DNA of 64,000 bases from Gaiellasilicea sp963789355 (GTDB lineage: Bacteria > Actinomycetota > Thermoleophilia > Gaiellales > Gaiellaceae), in assembly GCA_963789355.1 (NCBI GenBank), contig CAWBKK010000001.1:115710-179709 (forward strand). The letters are read 5' to 3'. The notes beneath the pieces are model-generated. The model searched no databases. It worked only from the letters and a program-made list of their open reading frames with translations, and was not told where the DNA came from. Of this stretch, positions 38,164-46,734 are shown piece after piece; positions within the stretch are counted from its first letter, which is position 1, and every line of letters begins with the position of its first letter. The position numbers and the translations under genes are program-made.

Positions 38164-39237
38164 TCACCGGGCGGCGCGCGGGTCGAACGCGTCCCGCATC
38201 CCGTCGCCGAGCAGGTTGAAGGCAAGCGTCGTCAGCAGGATCGCGAGGCCGGGCCAGACCATCAGCCACGGCTGAGTCAGGTAGTAGTTCGGCCCTTCCG
38301 CGAGCAGGTTCCCCCAGCTCGCTGTCGGCGCGGGGATGCCGAGTCCGAGGAAGGAGAGCCCCGCCTCCGCGATCACGTTGTTGGCGACGATCAGCGTCGA
38401 GTAGACGATCAGCGGCGCGACCAGGTGCGGGAGCAGATGGGACTTCATGATCCGCCAGTCGCCGGCGCCGGTCATCCTCGCCGCCTCGACGAACTCCTTC
38501 TCGCGGAGGGAGAGAATCTGCGAGCGGATGATCCTGGCGGGATAGAACCAGCCGAAGACCCCGAAGATCAGCACGAGCGTGAAGACCCCGGGGTGGAGCA
38601 GCCCTCCGAACGTGATCTTGTTCAGGCGCTCGCCCACGGTCGCGGCGACGGCGATCACGAAGAGGAGGTACGGGAACGCCATCACGATCTCGGTCAGCCG
38701 CGAGACGACCGTGTCGACCCAGCCGCGGTAGTACCCCGCGATCAGGCCCATGACGAGGCCGATCGAGACGGAGAGGAAGGTGGCGAGGATCGCCACCTCG
38801 AGCGAGGTCTGGGCGCCGTAGAGCAGGCGCAGGAACATGTCGCGGCCGAGCTGCGAATCGGCTCCGAGGACGTAAAGCGTGTCCTCCCACGTGCCGGGAG
38901 CGCCGGGGTACGGCTCGGTCGTGACCGTCGACCAGGGGCCGACGGGGAGCTGCGAGGAGGCATCGAGGCCGCCGGAGGTGTTGACGTCGTTCGGCCCGTG
39001 CCCGAGCCGGCTCTCGGCCAGCGGCGCCCCGACGAATGCGATCAGGAGCAGCGAGACGATGAAAATCCCGCCGAGGATCGCGATCCGGTCGCGCCGGAAG
39101 CGCAGCCAGACCTGCTCCCAGTAGCCGCGCGCCTTGATCTCGACCAGCTCACCCAGCTCGCCGTGCGCCTCGACGGCGACCGAGGCGGCGAGGCCCGCGC
39201 CGGAGGAGAGCAGATCGGAGTGCTTCGGAGCCGCCAC
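38164..39237 (-). CDS. Peptide ABC transporter permease, DppC type (operon 2)
   Basis: 357 residues, longer than the other DppC copies because of the loop between the first two membrane segments (about 70-130). The region LGADSQLGRDMFLRLLYG is the DppC hallmark, and the EAA loop is FVEAARMTGAGDWRIMKSHLLPH. It lies upstream of the binding-protein gene, an order (C, receptor, B, D, F) different from operons 1 and 3 (receptor, B, C, D, F). It may have been moved within the operon. Confidence 0.92.
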   Translation of the reverse strand: MAAPKHSDLLSSGAGLAASVAVEAHGELGELVEIKARGYWEQVWLRFRRDRIAILGGIFIVSLLLIAFVGAPLAESRLGHGPNDVNTSGGLDASSQLPVGPWSTVTTEPYPGAPGTWEDTLYVLGADSQLGRDMFLRLLYGAQTSLEVAILATFLSVSIGLVMGLIAGYYRGWVDTVVSRLTEIVMAFPYLLFVIAVAATVGERLNKITFGGLLHPGVFTLVLIFGVFGWFYPARIIRSQILSLREKEFVEAARMTGAGDWRIMKSHLLPHLVAPLIVYSTLIVANNVIAEAGLSFLGLGIPAPTASWGNLLAEGPNYYLTQPWLMVWPGLAILLTTLAFNLLGDGMRDAFDPRAAR

Positions 39238-39293
39238 GGCAGCTAAGACGCACGCGATCTTGTTTAGTTAGATGAAACCGAGAGTTACGGTTG

Positions 39294-39779
39294 CTAGACC
39301 GGGCGCATGACGATGCCCTGCTTGCGCGGGCGGAAGCGGGTCCGCTGCGCCTCGTCGTTCTCGGCTCGGCGGATGATCAGCTCGACCTCCCGCTCGGGTG
39401 ACTTGTTCGCGAAGTTGGTCACCTGCGGCACCTCGAACGAGTCCTGATTGCCCGACGTCAGGGGCCCGCGCGAGGCGATTCCGAGCGCCATCACCGCGAC
39501 TGCCGCGGCCGCCCCGACGGCGCGGAAGCGCGCATAGACCGGGTGCCGGTGCCAGATCGGGATCGAGAGGGGACGGGGCAACGGTTGCAGCGCGGCAGCA
39601 CGAAGCTCGGCCGCGACGGCCGCGACCTCGAGGGCGAAGCGACCGCACTCGGCGCACCGCGCCACGTGCGAGTCGAGCAGCTTCCGCTCGAGCTCCGAGA
39701 GCTCTCCGTCGGGCACGAGCGCGGCCCAGCTGCGGGCACGCTCGCACAGACTCCCAGTCGGATTCACCGTCATGGACAT
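39294..39779 (-). CDS. Zinc-finger (zf-HC2-like) single-pass membrane protein, anti-sigma-like
   Basis: About 161 residues; ATGs at 39779 and 39773 are both possible starts and neither has a good ribosome-binding site. The N-terminal zinc-finger block is CERARSWAALVPDGELSELE, then HVARCAEC (H-x3-C-x2-C). A membrane helix follows at about 88-105 (AVGAAAAVAVMALGIAS), then a polar tail rich in Arg and Glu. It is paralogous to the protein at 32308. It directly precedes peptide transporter operon 2 on the same strand and is divergent from the lipoprotein gene at 39839. No sigma factor gene lies nearby. Confidence 0.78.
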   Translation of the reverse strand: MSMTVNPTGSLCERARSWAALVPDGELSELERKLLDSHVARCAECGRFALEVAAVAAELRAAALQPLPRPLSIPIWHRHPVYARFRAVGAAAAVAVMALGIASRGPLTSGNQDSFEVPQVTNFANKSPEREVELIIRRAENDEAQRTRFRPRKQGIVMRPV

Positions 39780-39826
39780 TCTGACGTTCGATATCGACCG
39801 GAAGTTAGAAAACTCAAGCCTCTGGC

Positions 39827-39832
39827 TACTAT
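39827..39832 (+). promoter_or_regulatory. Possible -10 box for a leaderless lipoprotein transcript
   Basis: TACTAT lies six bases before the GTG at 39839, in an unusually A/T-rich 59-bp divergent space. Such spacing would place the transcript start at or very near the GTG, giving a leaderless mRNA, which is common in actinobacteria. No convincing -35 box was found. The call rests on position and composition only. Confidence 0.3.
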
Positions 39833-39838
39833 GGCCAG

Positions 39839-40315
39839 GTGCTGCGGCCGGTTTCGCTCACTTTCGCACTCGTCTCGGCGCTCCTTCTGCTCGCCGGCTG
39901 CGGCGGCAGCGAACCGTCCAAGGACGCGTTCGCCCAGGACGTGATCGCCGCGCGCGACGATGCCGATGCCGGCCTCGCGCAGATCGTCCAGGCGACGTCC
40001 TTCGACGACCTGGTGGCGCGGATGAAGGTCGCCGCCGTCGAGGTGCGGGCAGCCTCGGGCGACGTCCGCACGGCCGAGGCGCCGGGAGACCTCGAGGACG
40101 AGCGCGACCTCCTCGCCGAGCGGCTGATCGCGCTCTCCGACGAGATCATCTCCACCGTCGAGACATTCGAGGCGATCCCCGACCAGGCCCAGGCCACGAA
40201 GGCGCTCAACTTCGAGCAGTGGAACACGGTGCAGGCGTCGCTCGCAAGCCTCCGGCGCGAGGGGATCGACGTTCCTGCGCTCGAGCGGCACGCGCCCGAG
40301 CCGCAGCGCCAGTAG
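39839..40315 (+). CDS. Lipoprotein of unknown function
   Basis: 158 residues from GTG 39839. The signal sequence ends in the lipobox LLAGC, so Cys20 or so is lipid-modified and the protein is anchored outside the membrane. The mature part is mostly helical and acidic (DAFAQDVIAARDDADAGLAQI, DLEDERDLLAERLIAL) and looks like a small helical bundle. No catalytic motif is seen and I do not recognise the family. It converges with operon 3, which ends at 40323, and is divergent from the zinc-finger gene. Confidence 0.82.
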   Translation: MLRPVSLTFALVSALLLLAGCGGSEPSKDAFAQDVIAARDDADAGLAQIVQATSFDDLVARMKVAAVEVRAASGDVRTAEAPGDLEDERDLLAERLIALSDEIISTVETFEAIPDQAQATKALNFEQWNTVQASLASLRREGIDVPALERHAPEPQRQ

Positions 40316-40322
40316 GGATCCT

Positions 40323-41441
40323 CTAGATCGCCGCGGTCGGCGCCGCGGCCGGAGCCTCGTCCGCCGAGAGCTCGAGTGGCCGCAGGATCTCGGCGAAATG
40401 GCAGGCGGAGAGCAGCTGCGGCCGCGCGGGATCGTGCGAGACGAGCGGCGGCTCCTGCTCGGCGCAGATCTCCTGCGCCTTCCAGCAGCGCGTGCGGAAG
40501 CGACAGCCGGACGGCGGGTTGGCCGGACTGGGGACGTCACCCTCGAGCACGATCCGACTCCGCTTGCCGCGCTGGTTCGGCGACTCGATCGGCACGGCGG
40601 AGAGGAGGGCCTGCGTGTACGGGTGCATCGGCGCCCGGTAGATGTCGTCGCGCGGCCCGACCTCGACGATCTTGCCGAGGTACATGACGGCGATCCGGTC
40701 GGAGACGTGGCGGACGACCGAGAGGTCGTGGGCGATGAACATGTAGGTGAGCCCGAAGTCGTTCTGGAGGCTCGCGAGGAGATTGACGACCTGCGCCTGA
40801 ATCGAGACGTCCAGCGCCGAGACGGGCTCGTCGAGGACGATCAGCGACGGGTTGAGCGCGAGCGCGCGGGCGACGCCGATCCGCTGCCGCTGGCCGCCGG
40901 AGAACTCGTGCGGGAAGCGGTTGCCGTGCTCCGGGGAGAGGCCGACCGTGCGCAGCAGCTCGGCGACGCGCTTCTTGCCCTCCGCGCCGCCGCCGTAGAT
41001 GTTGTGGATCCGGAGCGGCTCGGCGACGATCTCGCTGACGGTCATGCGCGGGTTCAACGACGCGTACGGATCCTGGAAGACGATCTGGATCTCGCGCCGG
41101 ACGGGGCGCATCTCGCGGCGGCCGAGACCGGTGATGTCGCGGCCGTCGAAGATGATCGAGCCGGACGTCGGCTCGAGCAGCTTGATGATCGTGCGGCCGA
41201 GGGTCGTCTTGCCACAGCCGGACTCGCCGACGACGCCGAGCGTCTCGCCCTTGCGGACGGAGAGATCGACCCCGTCGACGGCGCGAACGGCGCCCACCGT
41301 GTGCTTGAAGACACCCGCCTTGATCGGAAAGTGCTTGACGAGCCCTTCGATCCGGAGCAGCGCGTCGTCCTCGGCCACCGGAGAGTTCTCCGGAGCCGGG
41401 CTCTGGAGCCAGTCGCCGTTCGTCCCGTCCCCGTCCGTCAT
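40323..41441 (-). CDS. Peptide ABC transporter ATP-binding protein, DppF type (operon 3)
   Basis: 372 residues with Walker A GESGCGKTT, signature FSGGQRQRIG, Walker B LIVLDEPVSALD and H-loop FIAHDL. The Cys-rich C-terminal region is CRFRTRCWKAQEIC. A 30-residue N-terminal extension precedes the core (LLRIEGLVKHFPI), and a short Ala/Pro tail follows. The ATG overlaps the DppD stop by 4 nt. It is the last gene of operon 3. Confidence 0.93.
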   Translation of the reverse strand: MTDGDGTNGDWLQSPAPENSPVAEDDALLRIEGLVKHFPIKAGVFKHTVGAVRAVDGVDLSVRKGETLGVVGESGCGKTTLGRTIIKLLEPTSGSIIFDGRDITGLGRREMRPVRREIQIVFQDPYASLNPRMTVSEIVAEPLRIHNIYGGGAEGKKRVAELLRTVGLSPEHGNRFPHEFSGGQRQRIGVARALALNPSLIVLDEPVSALDVSIQAQVVNLLASLQNDFGLTYMFIAHDLSVVRHVSDRIAVMYLGKIVEVGPRDDIYRAPMHPYTQALLSAVPIESPNQRGKRSRIVLEGDVPSPANPPSGCRFRTRCWKAQEICAEQEPPLVSHDPARPQLLSACHFAEILRPLELSADEAPAAAPTAAI

Positions 41442-42469
41442 CTCGTCTCCTCCGTCGCAGCAGCCCCCGCGACGACGTGCGCCTCGGCGAGCTCCTCAGC
41501 GTAGTGGCAACGCGAGACGTGCAGGGCGCTGTCGCCGATCTGGCGCAGCTCGGGGACGTCGGTCCGGCAGGGCAGCCGGCCGCGCGAGAAGGTGCAGCGC
41601 GGATGGAAGGCGCAGCCCGTCGGCGGCGCGATCATGCTCGGCGGCTGTCCCGGGATCGGCTGCAGCCACTCCTGCTCCGCGTCGAGGCGTGCAAGGCTGT
41701 TCATCAGCCCGACGGTGTACGGGTGCCGCGGCTCGTTGAAGATCGTGAAGACGTCGGCGAGCTCGACGACCCGGCCGGCGTACATGACGACGACGCGGTC
41801 GGCGAGCTCCGCGATCAGGCCGAGATCGTGCGTGATCAGGACGATCGCCGCGTGCGTCTCCTCGCGAGCAGTCTTCAGCACCTCGACGATCTGGGCCTGG
41901 ATCGTCACGTCCAACGCGGTGGTCGGCTCGTCGGCGATCAGGACGCTCGGGTTGTTCGCGATCGCCATCGCGATCATCGCGCGCTGCCGCATGCCGCCCG
42001 AGAACTCGTGCGGGTACTGGTCGACGCGGCGCTCGGCGAACGGCACCCCGACGACCTCGAGCAGCTCGATCGAGCGCTTCTCGGCCGCGTCGCCGCTCAT
42101 GCCCTCGTTGTGCGTGATCAGCGCCTCCGAGATCTGATTGCCGATCGTCAGGACCGGGTTCAGCGACGTCATCGGGTCCTGGAAGATCATCGCCATGTCG
42201 CCGCCGCGGATGTCGCGCAACTGCTTCTGGGACATCTTCAGCAAGTCTTGACCCTTGTAGAGCGCCTGACCCTTGGGCATCTGAGCCTGCGGCGAGAGGC
42301 CGAGAATCGAGAGCATCGAGACGCTCTTGCCGGAGCCCGACTCGCCGACGACGCCGAGCACTTCACCCGGCATCAGGTCGTATGTGACGTCCGTGACCGC
42401 CTGGACAATCCCGTCCTCCGTCTTGAACTGGACTGTCAGGTCTCGAATCGAGAGGATCGGATCAGGCAC
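41438..42469 (-). CDS. Peptide ABC transporter ATP-binding protein, DppD type (operon 3)
   Basis: 343 residues with Walker A GESGSGKSV, signature FSGGMRQRAM, Walker B VLIADEPTTALD and H-loop LITHDLG. The C-terminal oligopeptide-transporter region reads CAFHPRCTFSRGRLPC. The start overlaps the DppC stop by 8 nt and the stop overlaps the DppF start by 4 nt, so the run is tightly coupled. Confidence 0.93.
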   Translation of the reverse strand: MPDPILSIRDLTVQFKTEDGIVQAVTDVTYDLMPGEVLGVVGESGSGKSVSMLSILGLSPQAQMPKGQALYKGQDLLKMSQKQLRDIRGGDMAMIFQDPMTSLNPVLTIGNQISEALITHNEGMSGDAAEKRSIELLEVVGVPFAERRVDQYPHEFSGGMRQRAMIAMAIANNPSVLIADEPTTALDVTIQAQIVEVLKTAREETHAAIVLITHDLGLIAELADRVVVMYAGRVVELADVFTIFNEPRHPYTVGLMNSLARLDAEQEWLQPIPGQPPSMIAPPTGCAFHPRCTFSRGRLPCRTDVPELRQIGDSALHVSRCHYAEELAEAHVVAGAAATEETR

Positions 42470-43547
42470 GAACTCTCCGCTGGGTCGGGTCGAGTGCGTC
42501 GCGCAGGCCGTCGCCGATGAAGTTGATCGCCAGGGCGATCACGACGATGACGAGACCCGGGAAGGTCACGAGCCACCACTTCTCGAAGCCCTCGCCCTGG
42601 CCGTCGTCGATCAGCGAGCCGAGCGAGGGGTTCGGAGGCTGGATCCCGAAGCCGAGGAACGAGAGTGCGGCCTCGACGAGGATCGCGGCCGCAATCACGA
42701 GCGTGGTGTTGACGATGATCGGCCCGAGCGAGTTCGGGAGCATGTGCCGGAGGATGATCCGGACGTCGCTGGCGCCGCTCGCCTTCGCCGCTTCGACGTA
42801 CTCCTTCTCACGAAGCGAGAGGAAGACGCCGCGGACGATCCGCGCGATTCCCGTCCAGAACAGAAGCGCGAGGATGAGGCCGACCTTGAGCGGGTCGCCG
42901 GTGCCGAAGAAGGCGGCGGCCGTCAGGAGGACGGCTAGACCGGGCAGCGTCAGGATCAGATCGGTGAAGCGCATCAGCAGGTTGTCGATCGCGCCACCGT
43001 AGTAGCCGGCGACGGCGCCGACGGTCGTGCCGATCGCGGTCGAGAGGAAGGCGACGAAGAACGCGACCCAGAGTGACGTGCGCAGTCCGAAGATGACCCG
43101 GCTGAGGTAGTCGCGGCCGAGCAGGTCGGTGCCGAAGAGGTGCTTGTCCTTGGTCGTCGGGGGCGAGGTGATGTTGAAGAGGTCGAGCTCGTCGTAGGCG
43201 TAGGGGGCCACCCGCTTGGCGAAGATGGCGACCAGGCAGATCGCGAGCAGAACGAACAGGCTGATGACCGCCATCTTGTGGCGGAAGAAGCGGATTCGCG
43301 CGTAGGCCCACTGGCTGCGGGCCTTCGGCTCCACGCCCGCCTGCTGGGCGATCAGGTCCGCGGCCGGCGCCTCGCCGGTCGTCCCCATCGTCGCCTCGGG
43401 CGAGAGCGGCCCCAGGGGTTCCTCGGGGACCACGACCGCGCCAGGGTGCCCGTGCGCGGAGGCCGGCTGCCCGATGCTGACGGAGTCGAGCGGCTCCTCT
43501 TCGCGATCCTGTGCGCGCATGTCGTCGCCGGGCGGGCGGTCAGTCAT
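42462..43547 (-). CDS. Peptide ABC transporter permease, DppC type (operon 3)
   Basis: 361 residues. A polar, proline- and acid-rich N-terminal extension of about 80 residues precedes the first membrane segment (KMAVISLFVLLAICLVAIF). The DppC hallmark is FGTDLLGRDYLSRVIFG and the EAA loop YVEAAKASGASDVRIILRHMLPN. It overlaps DppB and DppD by 8 nt on each side. The long N-terminal extension is unusual compared with the operon 1 copy (308 residues). Confidence 0.92.
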   Translation of the reverse strand: MTDRPPGDDMRAQDREEEPLDSVSIGQPASAHGHPGAVVVPEEPLGPLSPEATMGTTGEAPAADLIAQQAGVEPKARSQWAYARIRFFRHKMAVISLFVLLAICLVAIFAKRVAPYAYDELDLFNITSPPTTKDKHLFGTDLLGRDYLSRVIFGLRTSLWVAFFVAFLSTAIGTTVGAVAGYYGGAIDNLLMRFTDLILTLPGLAVLLTAAAFFGTGDPLKVGLILALLFWTGIARIVRGVFLSLREKEYVEAAKASGASDVRIILRHMLPNSLGPIIVNTTLVIAAAILVEAALSFLGFGIQPPNPSLGSLIDDGQGEGFEKWWLVTFPGLVIVVIALAINFIGDGLRDALDPTQRRVRA

Positions 43548-44514
43548 ACCGGACGCGTGGATCGAGAAGCCCGTACGCGACGTCGGCGACGAGGTTGAAG
43601 ATGATGATCATCACCGCTGTGATCATCAGCCACGCCATCACCGGATACGGGTCGTTGCTGAACAAGGCGTTGATGAAGTAGAGCCCCATCCCGTCGAGCG
43701 AGAAAACCGTTTCGGTCACGACGGCGCCGCCGAGGATCGTGCCGAAGTCGAGCGCGACCAGCGTCACGAGCGGGATCAGCGCGTTTCGGAGCGCGTGCTT
43801 CATCGTCACGCGGCGCTCGTTCAGGCCCTTGGCCCGGGCGGTGCGGACGTAGTCGGAGTTGACGACCTCGAGCATGGCGGCGCGCATGTAGCGCGAGTAG
43901 CCGGCGATGCCCGCGACCATGAGCACGAAGACGGGCAGCACGAGATGGTGCGCCCGGTCGATCCAGAAGTCGAGCCCCGTCCCCGGGTCGACCGAGTTCA
44001 GGTTCGCGATCGGGAAGATTCGGTGGCCCGTACGCTCGTAGATCTGGACCACGGCAACTTGAGCCATCAGCGCCAGCCAGAACACGGGCGTCGCGAGGCC
44101 GAGGAAGCTGAAGGTCGTCATCGTGTAGTCGAAGCCCGAGTACTGCCTGATCGCCGAGTAGACGCCGATCAAAACCGCGAAGAAGATGACGAGGAGCTGG
44201 GCGACCAGCACGAGCTGCAGCGTGTTCTTCATCACGCGCCAGAGGTCGGGCAGGATCGGCCGGTTGTCGAGGAGCGTCGTGCCGAACTGGTTCGTGACCG
44301 CGTCCTGCGCCCAGTAGAGGTAGCGCTTCGGGACGGGATCGTCGAGGTGCTTGCGGTCGATCACGTTCTGCACCGTGACCTCGGAGACGTTCGGCGAGAT
44401 CCGGAGCCCGGCGAGCGGGTCGCCGGAGACGGTCACGAACGTGAAGACGAGGAAGCTCGCCAGCACCAGCACGACAGCGCTGTACAGCAGTCTGCGGATG
44501 ATGTAGGTGAGCAC
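43540..44514 (-). CDS. Peptide ABC transporter permease, DppB type (operon 3)
   Basis: 324 residues starting MLTYIIRRLLYSAVV, with six predicted membrane segments. The EAA loop is YVRTARAKGLNERRVTMKHALRN, and the terminal LLDPRVRYD matches the DppB family. It follows the binding-protein gene across the perfect hairpin at 44537-44572 and overlaps DppC by 8 nt. Confidence 0.93.
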   Translation of the reverse strand: MLTYIIRRLLYSAVVLVLASFLVFTFVTVSGDPLAGLRISPNVSEVTVQNVIDRKHLDDPVPKRYLYWAQDAVTNQFGTTLLDNRPILPDLWRVMKNTLQLVLVAQLLVIFFAVLIGVYSAIRQYSGFDYTMTTFSFLGLATPVFWLALMAQVAVVQIYERTGHRIFPIANLNSVDPGTGLDFWIDRAHHLVLPVFVLMVAGIAGYSRYMRAAMLEVVNSDYVRTARAKGLNERRVTMKHALRNALIPLVTLVALDFGTILGGAVVTETVFSLDGMGLYFINALFSNDPYPVMAWLMITAVMIIIFNLVADVAYGLLDPRVRYD

Positions 44515-44536
44515 CGGGGTGGGATCCTAATAGAGA

Positions 44537-44572
44537 CGTCCCGCCCCCGCCGGTGAAGGCGGGGGCGGGACG
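44537..44572 (-). promoter_or_regulatory. Intercistronic 15-bp GC hairpin between binding-protein and permease genes (operon 3)
   Basis: CGTCCCGCCCCCGCC (44537-44551) pairs perfectly with 44558-44572 across a 6-nt loop (GGTGAA). It is the strongest of the three such hairpins and lies 34 bp after the binding-protein stop and 23 bp before the DppB start. No T-tract follows on the minus strand. mRNA stabilisation or partial termination would give more receptor than permease. Confidence 0.72.
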
Positions 44573-44605
44573 CCGTTCGCTTCCGTCAGCCGACGGAGAC
44601 GAGTG

Positions 44606-46240
44606 CTACGAGGTCGTCCACTGGGAGATGTTCCAGGGCGAACCTTCCTGCGTCGGGTTCACGCCAACGCCCTTGACCTTGTTGGCGTTGATCGTGTACA
44701 GGGGCCGTGCGAACATCGGGATCGACGGGATGTCCTTGACCATGTACTTGGCCTCGGCGTCGTTGACGAGCTTGGCCCGCTGGCCAGCGTCAAGCGTCTG
44801 CGAGACCGTGTTCAGGACCTTCGTCAGAGCCCGGTTGCAGTAGGCGCCGTCGTTCTGGTCGCCACCGCAGCCGTAGATGTCCTTCAGCGTGATCGACGAC
44901 GACGGGGAACCGACCCATGCGAAGAGCATGAGATCCCAGTCGCGCGACGGCAGCGTCGTACCGAACATGACGCCACCCGTCTGGAACCGCGGCAGCAGCT
45001 CGATGCCGACGGACTTCAGCTGCCGCTGGATGATCTCGAACGTCAGGGCGCGAAGCTGGTTGCCCGTCGTCGTGTGGAACCGGAACGACAGCTTGCCGAC
45101 GTTCGGGCAGGTGAAGATGTTGCTGTTGCCCGCGCTCGGCCGGTCCGGGCCGCCGGTGCAGCCCTTGCTCTTGAGCAGGCTGATCACCTTGGTCTGGCTG
45201 AACCGCCAGGCCTGGAAGTTCTTCTTGTACGGCGTCTCGAACGGCTTGTACGCGAGGCTCTGCAGAGCCGGGAGGCCCTTGGCGATCTCGCCGTACAGCG
45301 CGCCCGCGACCTGCGGCCGGTTCATGCCCTGGATCAGGGCCTGCCGGACGTAGGGCTGCTTCAGGGCCGGGTGGCCCTTGGCGCCGAACTGGATGTCGAT
45401 GTGCTCGTACGTGTAGCCGACCTTCGTGTCGACCTTGAAGTTGTTGTCCTTCATGAAGTCGGCGATCTGGAGCTGCGGCTGCGGCTCCATTGCCTGACCC
45501 TCGCCGGCCTTCAGCGCCTGGAAGCGGGAGTTCGTGTCCAGGATGTAGCGGAAGACGAGCCGATCGAGCTTCATCGCCGGGCCCGCCTTGAAGCGCGGGT
45601 TCTTCCGGACGGTGATCTGAACGCCCTTCTGGAGGCTCTGGAAGAGCCACGGGCCGCTCGACACGGGCACCGAGTTCAGGAACATCTCGTTCATGTTCTT
45701 GCCCGCGATGACGTGGGCGGCGTAGGGACCGCTCGAGACGAGCGACTCCCAGTCGGCGTAGGTCTTCTTGAAGACCACCGTGACCGTCTTGCTGTTACCA
45801 CGGGTCGTGCTGCCGATGTCCTCCCAGCCGGTGCGGCTGATGACGTTGTTCGCGGGGTTCGTGAAGACCTTCCACGTCTGGTAGAAGTCCTCGGCGACGA
45901 CGGGCTTGCCATCGCTCCAGACCGCGCTCGCCTTGTACTTGAAGCGCACCGTCAGCGGGCTCCGCTTGACGAGAGTCGGCTTGGCCTCGCAGAGCCGGGG
46001 CACGAAGGCCGCGGCCGCGTTGCGAATCTGGCAGCCGTACCAGATGTTGTTCAGGACGAGGCTGGTCGCGTACAGGTTGTTCCCGACCCAGGGACCCTGA
46101 AGGTTCGGGGGCTCCTGGTCGTGGATGAACACGACCGTGCCTGCGTTCGTCTTTGCGGGTGACGCGGTGGCGCCGGGCCCGACAATCAGGCTTGCGACGA
46201 GCACCAGGCCCGCCAGAAGCCAAAGTGAGCGCTTGCTCAT
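44606..46240 (-). CDS. Peptide-type ABC transporter substrate-binding protein (operon 3)
   Basis: 544 residues. The signal peptide MSKRSLWLLAGLVLVASLIVG ends near ATASP with no lipobox. It is an SBP_bac_5 receptor, more diverged than the other two. The mature start is GTVVFIHDQEPPNLQGPWVG, and lobe 2 contains WDLMLFAWVGSPSSS. Several cysteines (in YGCQIRN, PRLCEAK, SKGCTGG, FTCPN, YGCGGDQ, AYCNR) suggest disulfides. The ribosome-binding site GGAGGGG precedes the ATG. It is the first gene of operon 3; the ligand is unknown. Confidence 0.92.
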   Translation of the reverse strand: MSKRSLWLLAGLVLVASLIVGPGATASPAKTNAGTVVFIHDQEPPNLQGPWVGNNLYATSLVLNNIWYGCQIRNAAAAFVPRLCEAKPTLVKRSPLTVRFKYKASAVWSDGKPVVAEDFYQTWKVFTNPANNVISRTGWEDIGSTTRGNSKTVTVVFKKTYADWESLVSSGPYAAHVIAGKNMNEMFLNSVPVSSGPWLFQSLQKGVQITVRKNPRFKAGPAMKLDRLVFRYILDTNSRFQALKAGEGQAMEPQPQLQIADFMKDNNFKVDTKVGYTYEHIDIQFGAKGHPALKQPYVRQALIQGMNRPQVAGALYGEIAKGLPALQSLAYKPFETPYKKNFQAWRFSQTKVISLLKSKGCTGGPDRPSAGNSNIFTCPNVGKLSFRFHTTTGNQLRALTFEIIQRQLKSVGIELLPRFQTGGVMFGTTLPSRDWDLMLFAWVGSPSSSITLKDIYGCGGDQNDGAYCNRALTKVLNTVSQTLDAGQRAKLVNDAEAKYMVKDIPSIPMFARPLYTINANKVKGVGVNPTQEGSPWNISQWTTS

Positions 46241-46321
46241 GTATCCCCTCCGTTAACGATTCTTCCTGCCGACTCTTTCCGTGCCGAGTGCTGGCCCGTG
46301 CCGCGGTTGAGTGCAGGATCA

Positions 46322-46340
46322 TGATGTGTGACGTACATCA
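46322..46340. promoter_or_regulatory. Operator-like inverted repeat
   Basis: TGATGT and ACATCA are separated by 7 nt in the 123-bp divergent space between the operon 3 receptor gene (start 46240) and the hypothetical gene at 46364. The symmetric half-sites and location fit a dimeric regulator site controlling either gene. No regulator gene lies adjacent. The rest of the gap shows only the two ribosome-binding sites. Confidence 0.35.
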
Positions 46341-46363
46341 GCAGAGATAGTTAGGAGAGGGCG

Positions 46364-46732
46364 ATGAAACTTCCGGATCGAGGTTTGGGGCCGAGAAAGC
46401 CGTCGGACGACTTCGTGGCGGCCGAGGAGGCGGGACGGCTGTCCGAGCAGGCCGGCGCGGCGCTGGCGCGGGCCGACGGCGTCGACTGGTACGAGGAGAA
46501 CGGCACCGCGATCGACGAGGCCGCGTTCGCGCTGTCGAGGCTACGGCGCGCTCAGGCCGGCCTCCGCGGCGGGCCGAGGCACGGTGACGAGGCGGTGCGG
46601 CGGGTGCTCGAGCAGGCGAGTCCGGAGGCGGTCCTCTGGCTCGCGAGCCGCGCGGTCTCCTACATGGACGAGACGGGCTACCCCGAGGCCGTCGAGCCCT
46701 GGTTCCAGCACCTGCTGGATCCGCAGGGGTAG
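46364..46732 (+). CDS. Small acidic protein of unknown function
   Basis: 122 residues with a good ribosome-binding site (AGGAGAGGG) before the ATG. It is soluble, mostly helical and acidic, with GVDWYEENGTAIDEAAFALSRL in the middle and a C-terminal YPEAVEPWFQHLLDPQG. There is no signal peptide, membrane segment or known motif. It is convergent with the Bat-like operon (2 bp from its end at 46735) and divergent from operon 3. Not recognised. Confidence 0.7.
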   Translation: MKLPDRGLGPRKPSDDFVAAEEAGRLSEQAGAALARADGVDWYEENGTAIDEAAFALSRLRRAQAGLRGGPRHGDEAVRRVLEQASPEAVLWLASRAVSYMDETGYPEAVEPWFQHLLDPQG

Positions 46733-46734
46733 CG

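Noticed and set aside
33312..46240. Antibiotic or nickel transport as the specific role of operons 2 and 3
   Set aside because: The receptor family covers many ligands, and no residue pattern or neighbouring enzyme in the window identifies one.
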